Source: Woeseia sp034521225
Lineage (GTDB): Bacteria > Pseudomonadota > Gammaproteobacteria > Steroidobacterales > Woeseiaceae
DNA: 64,000 nt
Assembly (NCBI GenBank): GCA_034521225.1
Contig: JAXHMR010000033.1
Coordinates: forward strand, 1-64,000
Direction: 5' to 3'
In this document: positions 20,552 to 28,283 of the stretch, piece after piece
Layout of the letters: each line of letters opens with the position of its first letter
Position numbering within the stretch: position 1 is the stretch's first letter
The notes under the pieces: model-generated
The model's database searches: none
Seen by the model: the letters and a program-made list of their open reading frames with translations, nothing else
What the model was told of the DNA's origin: nothing
Program-made: the position numbers and the translations under genes

Positions 20552-22082
20552 ATGCAACAACTGTCAGGCCTTGACGCATCATTCGTTTACCTCGAAACGG
20601 GGTCGACGCCGATGCACATCGGAACGCTTGCGATCTACGACCAGAGCACCGCGCCGGGTGGCCGTGTTACTTTCAAGGAAATATTGCAATTCTTCGAGAA
20701 ACGCTTGCACAAGGCGCGTGCCTTCCGGCAGCGGCTCGTTCGTGTGCCGTTGAGCCTCGACAATCCCTACTGGATAGAAGATCCGGACTTCGACCTCGAG
20801 TTTCATGTCCGTCACATCGCATTGCCGAAACCCGGTGACTGGCGCCAGCTCTGCATCCAGGCGGCACGCCTGCATGCGCGGCCGCTCGACATGCGCAAAC
20901 CACTGTGGGAAGCGTACGTAATCGAGGGGCTGGACAACGTGGCGGGTGTGCCAAAAGACAGTTTCGCGCTGGTGACGAAAATTCATCACTCCGCCATAGA
21001 CGGTGTATCCGGCGCCGAGATTGCGGCGGCGATTCATGACTTGAGTCCGGATGCCGAGGTCGAAGAGCCGGCGCGGCAATGGATGCCCGAGCGAATTCCA
21101 ACAGGTGTCGAGCTTCTGACGAAGAGTGCCGTGCGGAGCCTTGCCGGGCCGGTAAAGTTTGGCCGATTGCTGATGCGTTCGGCGCCATCGCTCGCGAAGG
21201 TTGTCGGCGGTATTGCAAGCGGCCAGTTGAAGTTGCCGGTGCGTGTGCCCCGCACCCGCTTTAACGGCAACGTGACGTCGCACCGCGTATTCGATGGGCG
21301 GCTTTTCGACCTGGATGAGTTCAAGGCGATCAAGAATTCGCAACCGGGCACAACGGTCAATGACGTAGCATTAACAATATGCGGCGGCGCCTTGCGCTGT
21401 TACCTCGAATCGCGCGACGAATTGCCCCGTACGTCCCTGGTAGCGATGGTGCCCATGTCCATCCGGCCGGAGGATAAGCAGCGGAGTGCCGGCAACATGG
21501 TCACCGCTATGAGTCTGCCAATCCGGACAGACATTGCTGATCCGCTGAAGCGCCTGCTGGCCGTCAGTGGCGAAAGCAACCAGGCGAAAAAGTTGACTCA
21601 TACGATGGGGCCCGCGCTTGCCGCTGATGCGGCGGAACTCGCCTTCTACCGTGCTCCGGCCTTTCGACCCGGACTGTATGCGGATGAGCTCCTTGCCGCG
21701 TAGCGCATTCCGCGCCTTTTCAATACCGTGATCACGAATGTGCCGGGCGTCAATGTGCCGCTGTATTCGATGGGCTCGCGGATGGTTGCAAACTACGGGG
21801 TGGGGCCGCTGGCGCACGGGGCTTGGCCTGTTCCAGCCGGTGCTGAGCTACAACAATACCGATGACGATTCGGCGCCATCGCCGACCGGGGGCATGACGC
21901 CGGACCCGGCTTACGACAGCGAGTGTCTGCAGACTGCGTTTGATGAACTGAAGGCTGCAACCGTCGGCGCCGCAGCAGCGACCACCCGCGACGGCAGCAA
22001 GCGCACGAAGAAGGCCGGCGGCAAGCCCAGGCGGTCTTCGAAGAAGAACGGTGCCGCGAGAAGTTCCCGCAAACGCACTGAC
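20552..22082 (+). CDS. Wax ester synthase / diacylglycerol acyltransferase (frameshifted near the 3' end)
   Basis: Acyl-CoA transferase that makes wax esters or triacylglycerol. ATG 20,552 gives MQQLSGLDASFVYLET, the usual start. The catalytic motif is KIHHSAIDGVSG (HHxxxDG). PGTTVNDVALTICGGALR carries the ND motif. The first frame stops at 21,703, and the following frames read FNTVITNVPGVNVPLYSMG, then GLGLFQPVLSYN and MTPDPAYDSECLQTAFDEL, so at least three frame changes occur between 21,690 and 21,900. The tail after the acyltransferase domain is unusually basic (KRTKKAGGKPRRSSKKNG). The stop near 22,080 is approximate. Confidence 0.88.
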
Positions 22083-22091
22083 AGACAGGTG

Positions 22092-23041
22092 TCAGTCTAC
22101 AGGCGGGGTCGCGATGCATCGCGCGGTCAGCAATTCGTGCACAACCTCTATATCTTCATTCATCAGAAAGTCGCGCTGGTCTTTCCAGCCGCCAATCATC
22201 GAAATATTGCGCTCGTTGACGACCAGGATGTCATTGCCGGATTGCGCTGTTACTTCCCAGCCGGGAACGGCGATTACGCAACGGACGTGGACATCGTGGT
22301 TAACAGCTTTGGAGCATTCGCGACCGAGTCGTGCGGCTATCGACTGAACGCTGCCGATTGGCACTGGTTCGTGCCTGGACGCAAAGACGATTGAGTCATC
22401 CTGCAGTCGAATGCGGCTGTCTTTGCCGGGCCGGCGGCAGAGGACCTTGATGGCATAGATGCCGATGCAGGCCGGCGACCACGTGGTCAACGATGCCGGC
22501 CGAGCACGGCACGTCGTGAAACACCTGGTTCATATTCCCGCACAGTTTCTGCGAGGAACGCCCGACAATCATGGAAGCGTCTCTGCGATGCCGCAGCCGG
22601 CTGCGTCGGCGGGCAATCGCTCCCAGCTGGTACAGCGCCGCAATGCCAACCAGGCAAGCAGCTGTCACCACGGCGATATGCACCCAGCGTGGCAGGGGAG
22701 CGAGCAGCGGATCGGGCTGCAGTAGCCAGAAAATGCCAAGCACCAGCCCGAATACCAGCGCGGCGGCAAGATACGATGCCTGCCGCCTTCCCAGCGCTGC
22801 CCTCGATACCCGCAGCCGGTGCGCCGCTTCGGTCAGGATGATGCCGTCGAAAATCAGGCGGGTGCCGAAACGCCTTACCAGGACCCGATAGCCTGTGGCA
22901 ATGCACGCAAACGCCAGCGCTGCCGCCAGGGCGATGGATTGCGCTACTGATGGCAGGGGAGATGCAACCCGGTCCGAATCCAGTTCGCCGGGTCCGCGGT
23001 TGACCAGAGTAGTCGCGCCGAGCCCGCCGCCTCTGTGACAC
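22092..23041 (-). CDS. Membrane protein with NERD-like domain (frameshifted, start uncertain)
   Basis: Two or three membrane helices come first (IALAAALAFACIATGYRVLV, YLAAALVFGLVLGIFWLL, IAVVTAACLVGIAALYQL). A C-terminal domain resembling NERD (nuclease-related domain) follows: NQVFHDVPCSAGIVDHVVAG, then GIYAIKVLCRR, RLQDDSIVFASRHEPVP and HVRCVIAVPGWEV. The core NERD pattern of a conserved IDHVVVG strand followed by a G-I-Y/F strand is seen. The frame changes near 22,460 and again near the 5' end, where the consistent frame lacks a usable start codon. The boundary at 23,041 is therefore provisional. Catalytic activity is unknown. Confidence 0.6.
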
Positions 23042-23049
23042 AGATCACA
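23034..23049. promoter_or_regulatory. CRP-like operator, upstream site
   Basis: TGTGA-CACAGA-TCACA is an exact match to the CRP consensus half-sites TGTGA-N6-TCACA. It lies between the minus-strand NERD-domain gene and the plus-strand DUF2799 gene, 71 bp upstream (centre to centre) of a second site. Confidence 0.65.
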
Positions 23050-23104
23050 GTCACGGCAAATCGACGTGCCCGGCTGTTGTGGCCCGGTGGCGATCCGCCT
23101 TTAT

Positions 23105-23147
23105 TGTGATTCTGGTCACGGCATGGTTAGCGGTGCGTTTGTATGTT
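23105..23147 (+). promoter_or_regulatory. CRP-like operator with class II promoter geometry
   Basis: TGTGA-TTCTGG-TCACG (23,105-23,120) matches nine of the ten CRP half-site positions. A TATGTT -10-like hexamer sits at 23,142-23,147. If transcription starts 7 bp past it, the operator centre is at -41.5, the standard class II CRP position. The start of the DUF2799 lipoprotein gene lies 37 bp past the hexamer. The operator match is direct; the promoter assignment is inference. Confidence 0.6.
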
Positions 23148-23183
23148 GCGAAATCTGCGTCCCTGCCTTTCGGAGATTGCGCC

Positions 23184-23817
23184 ATGATCAAGAAAACGAG
23201 CGGGTTTGCCGCCGCCGCGCTGTTTATGCTCGGAGGTTGCGCATCGATGAGTTCCGAGGAGTGCCTTGTCAGCGACTGGCATGCCATCGGTTATGAGGAT
23301 GGCTCGCGCGGTTATACCGCGGATCGCATTGGCGAACTGGCGCAAGGCGTGTGCGAAGCATGGCATTGCGGTCGATTTTCCGTCCTATCGAGCCGGTCAC
23401 GACGAGGGACTCAGGGATTTCTGCCAGCCGGCCCGTGGATTCCGGCTGGGCTCGAGTGGCGGCCAGTACCACGGCCTCTGTGCCGTGGACCTCGAACCCC
23501 GATTCCTCGACGCCTTTCGAACCGGCCAGCAGCTTTATTCGTTGCGGTCCAATGTCAATTCGACGGATTACCAGATAAATGCCCGCAAGAATGAGATCGT
23601 GAGCCTTGAAGGCATGATGCGCGACAAGGAAGCAGCATTGATCAGCCGGGAAACGACCACCGAGGAACGCATACTACTGATTGCGGATCTGAAGCGTCAT
23701 TCCGTGCACATCGGTGAACTGGAAGCGGAGATCATGGAACTGTCCGAGGACCGGGTCATTTACGAACAGGAACTTCGGTCCTACGAAGCCGTACTTGCCG
23801 ATACCGGCTATTACTGA
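23184..23817 (+). CDS. DUF2799 family lipoprotein with C-terminal coiled coil (one frameshift)
   Basis: ATG 23,184 gives a lipoprotein signal (AAAALFMLGGC, lipobox LGGC). The body has the cysteine- and glycine-rich DUF2799 pattern: DWHAIGYEDGSRG, then C-KHGIAVDFPSYRAGHDEGL, FCQPARGFRLGSSGGQYHGL, C-AVDLEPRFLDAFRTGQQLY. The frame changes near 23,335. The second frame continues to 23,817 with a long helical segment (NARKNEIVSLEGMMRDKEAA, GELEAEIMELSEDRVIYEQE), likely a coiled coil, which many family members have in shorter form. Anchored to the inner leaflet of the outer membrane by prediction; function unknown. Two CRP-like sites precede it. Confidence 0.8.
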
Positions 23818-23876
23818 TCGGCGTTCATGACCCGGAAATCTGCCGCTGGAGGCCTGCCTGCCCGGCAACCCCGACC

Positions 23877-24279
23877 TTACTGATCAAACGATACGTCGCG
23901 CCGGTCCGGCCGGGCGCGACGGTTTTGCTCGACACGTAAAGCTGAGCCGCCGAAGCCGCTCTGGAACGGGGAGCGGCGATCATCTCCCGCGCGACGGTCG
24001 GCGTGGTGTACAAACCGGCAATCACAGTTAGCGGCGTCGCAGCCATCCACAGGTAATCGCGGCGCCGCTTCCGACAGGAATCGCTGGCCGCGGCAGGTGT
24101 CTCGCCATGTTGCAGGGACTCGCGCCGAAGCGGATCGATACGGCATGAAACCGTCCGCTACCATCGGCAAGCGGGGGCGATGGCCGGTGTGCATCTGACT
24201 GCGTCGAACTCCGCTGGCGCCGCAACGCCGCCGCCGCGATTATGATGAGCAGCACCAGAGCTCCCAGGGCAAAGAGCAC
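23877..24279 (-). CDS. Small membrane protein with CxCxxxHHxDRR motif (one frameshift)
   Basis: About 134 residues from the start at 24,279. One N-terminal membrane helix, LFALGALVLLIIIAAAALRR, is followed by a linker. A compact domain then begins FHAVSIRFGASPCNMA, and after a frame change near 24,090 continues GQRFLSEAAPRLPVDGCDAA, CDCRFVHHADRRAGDDRRSP. The cysteine-histidine and DRR signature is one I know only from uncharacterised gammaproteobacterial proteins. It could bind a metal or redox cofactor, which is inference. The gene ends at 23,877, converging with the DUF2799 gene. Confidence 0.65.
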
Positions 24280-24398
24280 TTTGTTTCTCCTTCCAGCACC
24301 AGCCTAATCAACCGTGTTCGCGTGACGTGACGTACTGTCACTGGCACCCGAGTAACAGGCTTGAACAGCCCATTCCGCACTTCTCTTCCGTGAACGAA

Positions 24399-25912
24399 TT
24401 ATTTCGTTTTCGTATTTTCGTTACTGCGTTCGCGCTGCAGGCGTTTGACCCAGAAATCAGCATTCTTGATGCCATGCGCTTCCGGGTCGAATACGAATTT
24501 CTCTACGCCCGCCTTGCGTTGCGTTTCATAGTCCCGCAGCGCTGTAATAGCGGGGCGCGCGACAAAGAAAATAATCAAAATGGCAATGATATTGAGCCAG
24601 GCCATAAGACCCACGCCGATGTCGCCGAGCCCCCATGCCAGGTTTGCCGTTCTGACAGCACCGTAGAACACCGATGCCATCAGTCCGACCTTGAGTGCGA
24701 AAATCATGCCCGGCAGCTTGAGCGTGCGCCGGAGGTAGGCGACGTTGGTCTCCGCAATGTAGCAGACACGCGAGCAATGTCGTGAAGGCGAAAAAGAACA
24801 GGGCCATCGCCACAAATGGCTTGCCGACACCGGGCATGACGCTGTCGACTGCAAATTGCGTGAAAGCGGGGCTGTTTGCCTCCAGCGCTGCCGGTACATT
24901 CTGTACCAGAAAGCCGCCGTCCGGGGCGTGCACGTTGTAGGCTCCCGTTACAACAATCATGAACGCGGTCGCCGAACAAACGAACAGCGTGTCGATATAG
25001 ACGGAAAAAGCCTGCACGCAGCCCCTGTTGCGCCGGGTGCTCGACTTCGGCCGCAGCCGCGGCGTGCGGTCCGGACGCCCGGCCGGCTTCATTCGAGTAG
25101 ATGCCGCGTTTCACGCCCCAGCCAATGGCTGCACCGAAACCTGCCATCGGCGTAAACGCATCGCTGAAAATTAGTGCAATGATGCCGGGCAGTTGAGATA
25201 TATTCAGCGCGACAACGACGAAGGCTGTGATGATGTAGCCAAGTGCCATGAACGGCACGACGACCTGTGTAAAGTGCGCGATGCGCTTGACACCGCCAAA
25301 GATGATAAAGCCCAGAACCATGACAACGCCGGCGCCAGTGATCACCTTCGTAACGCTTACGGAACCCAGCGACGTTTCAATCAGGTTCTCCGCGCCAAAT
25401 GCGACTTCTGCAGCGGTGCTGATGCTATTCGCCTGCACGCCGGGCAACAGCAATCCCGTGGCAATGATCGTTGTGATTGCAAACAGCCACGCATACCACT
25501 TCTGGCCGAGCGCCTTCTCGATGAAGTAAGCCGGGCCGCCGCGGTACTGGCCCTCGTATTCTTCCTTGTAGATCTGGCCGAGCGCTGACTCGACGTACGC
25601 GGTTGATGCGCCGAGAAACGCGACCAGCCACATCCAGAATACGGCACCGGGCCCGCCGAAACCGATTGCCGCGGCAACACCGGCAATGTTGCCGGTGCCG
25701 ACCCGGCCCGATAGTGATACAGCCAGCGCCTGGAACGTCGAGATACCCTTGTCCGACTCCCGGCCCGAGAAAAGCAGGCGCAGCATCTCGCGGACCTGGC
25801 GTACCTGCACGAAGCGCGTCTGGATTGAAAAGAACAGGCCGGCGCCAAGGCACAGGGCGACCAGCGCTGGGCTCCAGATAATCATATTCAGGAAGTCGAC
25901 GATTTCTTGCAT
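24399..25912 (-). CDS. AGCS family sodium:alanine/glycine symporter (two frameshifts)
   Basis: Inner-membrane amino-acid importer driven by sodium. ATG 25,912 follows an AAGAAGG ribosome site at suitable spacing. The conserved AGCS segments are intact: SVSLSGRVGTGNIAGVAAAI-like (ALAVSLSGRVGTGNIAGVAA), GGPGAVFWMWLVAFLGAST, GGPAYFIEKALG and GWGVKRGIYSNEAGRASGP. Frame changes near 25,030 and 24,770 split the 3' third. The fragments QAFSVYIDTLFVCSATAFMI, FVAMALFFFAFTTLLA and YIAETNVAYLRRTLKLPGM restore the normal C-terminus, ending at 24,399. The 79 bp upstream separate it from the S9 peptidase on the same strand. Confidence 0.9.
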
Positions 25913-25994
25913 CAAGAGGCCTTCTTATTAATAGGACATGAGCCGCTGGCGCCACATGGTACCTGAATTTGCGTTGTGGCTCGAAACCGGCGCG

Positions 25995-27935
25995 CTACTC
26001 GTCTGTCTGCTTGAGTTGCTGCTCCAGGAAGGTGGCCAGCGTCCGGTAAAACACCACTTGGTTCGGCCGCTTTCGTATGGAATGGCCCTCGTCAGGAAAA
26101 CGCAGGTACGTGACGTCCTGGCCTGCATCGCGGACCGCTGACACAATGCGATCGGATTCGGTCACCGGGTCGCGCGGGTCGTTGACGCCATGCGATACCA
26201 TTAGCGGTACGTCAATCCTGTGTGCGTTGTTGATCGGGGAGTTTTCAGCGTAGAAGTCCTGCCAGCGCTGCTCGCGGATGTCACCGTACTCGATGCGGTC
26301 AGAGGCCTGCAGCGCGGGGGAAGCTTCTTTAAGTGCGCGGACCCAGTCGGAAACGCCGACGATCGAGATGCCGGCATCGAAAACGCCGGGGTACGCGCCC
26401 AGGACGGCATTGACCATGTAGCCGCCGTAGGAGCCGCCCATGACGGCGATCCGGTTGGTGTCCAGCCGTTTGTCGTCACTTAAAAAAGCGACGGTATCGA
26501 CGAGATCACGCACCGAGTCGAGGCGCTTTTCCTGGTTGTCGAGGCGCGCGTAGGTCTTGCCGAATCCGGTAGAGCCTCGCACGTTGACAGCGAAGACCGC
26601 GATGCCGTTGTTGACAAGGTATTGTTCAGCTTGCCGGAACGTCGGCCGGCTTTGCGAGGTCGGGCCGCCGTGAACCTGCACGACGACCGGCGGCCTGGCC
26701 GCATCCGGGCCTGCTGCCGGTCGATACAGAAGCCCGTGCAGTTGTACACCGTCACGAGCATCGAAGCGCACTGACTCCGGCCTCACAAAAGATTCCGGGT
26801 CGAGTCCGCCCAGCGACGAAAATACCGCCTGTCTTAATGCATTCCGTGCCACGTCCCAGCGAAACGCATCGTCCGGTATCGCCGGCCCGCTGACTTTGAT
26901 ACCCAGTGCCGGCGCCGAGCGCGCGAATTCGATCGAATAAACGCCGTCGGGCAGGGCAGGTGTATCTATCGGCCGTCCGGATTCAAGATCCGTTGCATGG
27001 AGTTTCGAATAGCCGTCTTCATTGGTTGTCCACGCAAGGAAGCGGCCATCGCTGCTCAGCGACACATTGTCGATGTCGTGATTCGGCGTCTCGATGAACG
27101 CGAGCGTTTCATCCTCGAGGGAGTACCGGGCCAGCCCGGCATACTCGCGGTCGAGGTTGGTCGCAACATAGAAGCCACTGCCATCCGGCAGCCATTGAAC
27201 GTCACTGAACGACGCGGCGACGTCGGGCTGGAACAATGGCGTTAATTTACCGTCCGCCAGGTTCAGCAGGTGTAAATCGTTGGCGTCCTCACCGCGCGTC
27301 TCCGACACGACGACCAGGTCGCCGCCCTGGCTGCCAGGCCAGTGGAAAGAAGCCGAAGGTTCCTTCGTGAAGACGAGGCGCGTGTCACCGGTTTTGATAT
27401 TGCTGATGTAGATATCGAAGTCGCGGCCATTGCGCTCCGTCGATGAAAAGAGGATGTGCTCGCCATCCGATGAAAACATGCCGAAGGATCGAAAAGCGTC
27501 GCTCAGCGGCAGCAGCTGGCGCTCACGCTGGCCGTCTGCAGATAACAGGTAGTAACCTTCGCGTTCATTTCCGTCGGCATCGCGGCCCACGACCAGGTGC
27601 TCGCCATCGGGCGCCCATTCAAAAAACGTGATGCCGCTACCGAAGGTTAATTGCCGTGGCCAGCCGCCGGCGGCATCAACGGTCCACAACTGCGGTTCGC
27701 CGCTGATGGACCACTGGAAGGCGACCGTCTGCCCGTCTGGCGAAAGGTCGATCGCCGCAGCGCCCTCGGCCAGCAGGTACCGAACGATATCCGCTGGCGT
27801 GCTGCCGGCGAGACCGACCGTGACGGGCTCGGTAACCGGAATGTCGTCCGGGTGATCCCAGTCATCCGCGGCGGGCGTTGCGTTCATTGCAAAGAGTGCC
27901 AGCAGTGCGATCGTGGCGTTGATGTAACGGTCCAT
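25995..27935 (-). CDS. S9 family serine peptidase (prolyl oligopeptidase type)
   Basis: A 646-residue exported peptidase, intact. The signal peptide is MDRYINATIALLALFAM ending near TPAADD. A seven-bladed beta-propeller of WD-like blades fills the first two thirds (SPDGQTVAFQWSISGEP, FFEWAPDGEHLVVGRDADG). The alpha/beta hydrolase domain follows. The triad is Ser502 (GGSYGGY), Asp586 (HGVNDPRDP) and His618 (PDEGHS). Family members remove dipeptides or cut acylated or proline-containing oligopeptides; the exact preference is not visible. With the AGCS and OPT genes nearby it fits periplasmic peptide scavenging. Confidence 0.95.
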   Translation of the reverse strand: MDRYINATIALLALFAMNATPAADDWDHPDDIPVTEPVTVGLAGSTPADIVRYLLAEGAAAIDLSPDGQTVAFQWSISGEPQLWTVDAAGGWPRQLTFGSGITFFEWAPDGEHLVVGRDADGNEREGYYLLSADGQRERQLLPLSDAFRSFGMFSSDGEHILFSSTERNGRDFDIYISNIKTGDTRLVFTKEPSASFHWPGSQGGDLVVVSETRGEDANDLHLLNLADGKLTPLFQPDVAASFSDVQWLPDGSGFYVATNLDREYAGLARYSLEDETLAFIETPNHDIDNVSLSSDGRFLAWTTNEDGYSKLHATDLESGRPIDTPALPDGVYSIEFARSAPALGIKVSGPAIPDDAFRWDVARNALRQAVFSSLGGLDPESFVRPESVRFDARDGVQLHGLLYRPAAGPDAARPPVVVQVHGGPTSQSRPTFRQAEQYLVNNGIAVFAVNVRGSTGFGKTYARLDNQEKRLDSVRDLVDTVAFLSDDKRLDTNRIAVMGGSYGGYMVNAVLGAYPGVFDAGISIVGVSDWVRALKEASPALQASDRIEYGDIREQRWQDFYAENSPINNAHRIDVPLMVSHGVNDPRDPVTESDRIVSAVRDAGQDVTYLRFPDEGHSIRKRPNQVVFYRTLATFLEQQLKQTDE

Positions 27936-28055
27936 GGGCGGGCCTCGTGATGCGCAATATCATTCACGTGATCATGGCGGGACGAGGCACGCGGTGCAAG
28001 ATCCGGGCAGGTTTGTGTCGGCAGCAGGTGTCCGGGCACGCAGAAACCAAGGTGA

Positions 28056-28086
28056 AATAAAAAAGCCCCCTGCGTGAGGGGGCTTT
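28056..28086 (-). terminator. Rho-independent terminator of tRNA-Leu
   Basis: On the minus strand, AAAGCCCCC pairs with GGGGGCTTT around a 7-base loop and is followed by a T-run (TTTTTTAT). It begins 8 bp past the tRNA 3' end. This is a textbook intrinsic terminator. Confidence 0.9.
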
Positions 28087-28094
28087 GGCAATTC

Positions 28095-28181
28095 TGGTGC
28101 CGAGAAGAGGACTTGAACCTCCACGGGGTTACCCCCACTAGCACCTGAAGCTAGCGCGTCTACCAATTCCGCCACCTCGGC
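28095..28181 (-). tRNA. tRNA-Leu (anticodon CAG)
   Basis: The minus strand reads GCCGAGGTGGCGGAATTGG at the 5' end, with a 7-bp acceptor stem, and CCA is encoded at the 3' end (28,095-28,097). The anticodon stem-loop is CTAGC-TTCAGGT-GCTAG, placing CAG at positions 34-36. A long variable arm (GGGGGTAACCCC region) and the T arm GGTTCAAGTCC confirm a leucine class II tRNA of 87 nt. It lies between the S9 peptidase and rnr. Confidence 0.97.
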
Positions 28182-28283
28182 AGGCCTGAACCGCGTACAA
28201 TTGCGATCCTTGCGGGGGGCGGATGTATACTCAAAGGTCCCGTATCCTGTCAATTACGGAAATTCGTCCAAAGGAGTTCAAGA

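Noticed and set aside
24327..24341. GTGAC-GTACT-GTCAC as a CRP site
   Set aside because: The half-sites GTGA and TCAC are separated by seven bases, not six, and the flanking T and A are missing.
28095..28181. tRNA-Leu as a proven island attachment site
   Set aside because: No integrase and no direct repeat of the tRNA end was found in the window; kept only as a possibility in a finding.
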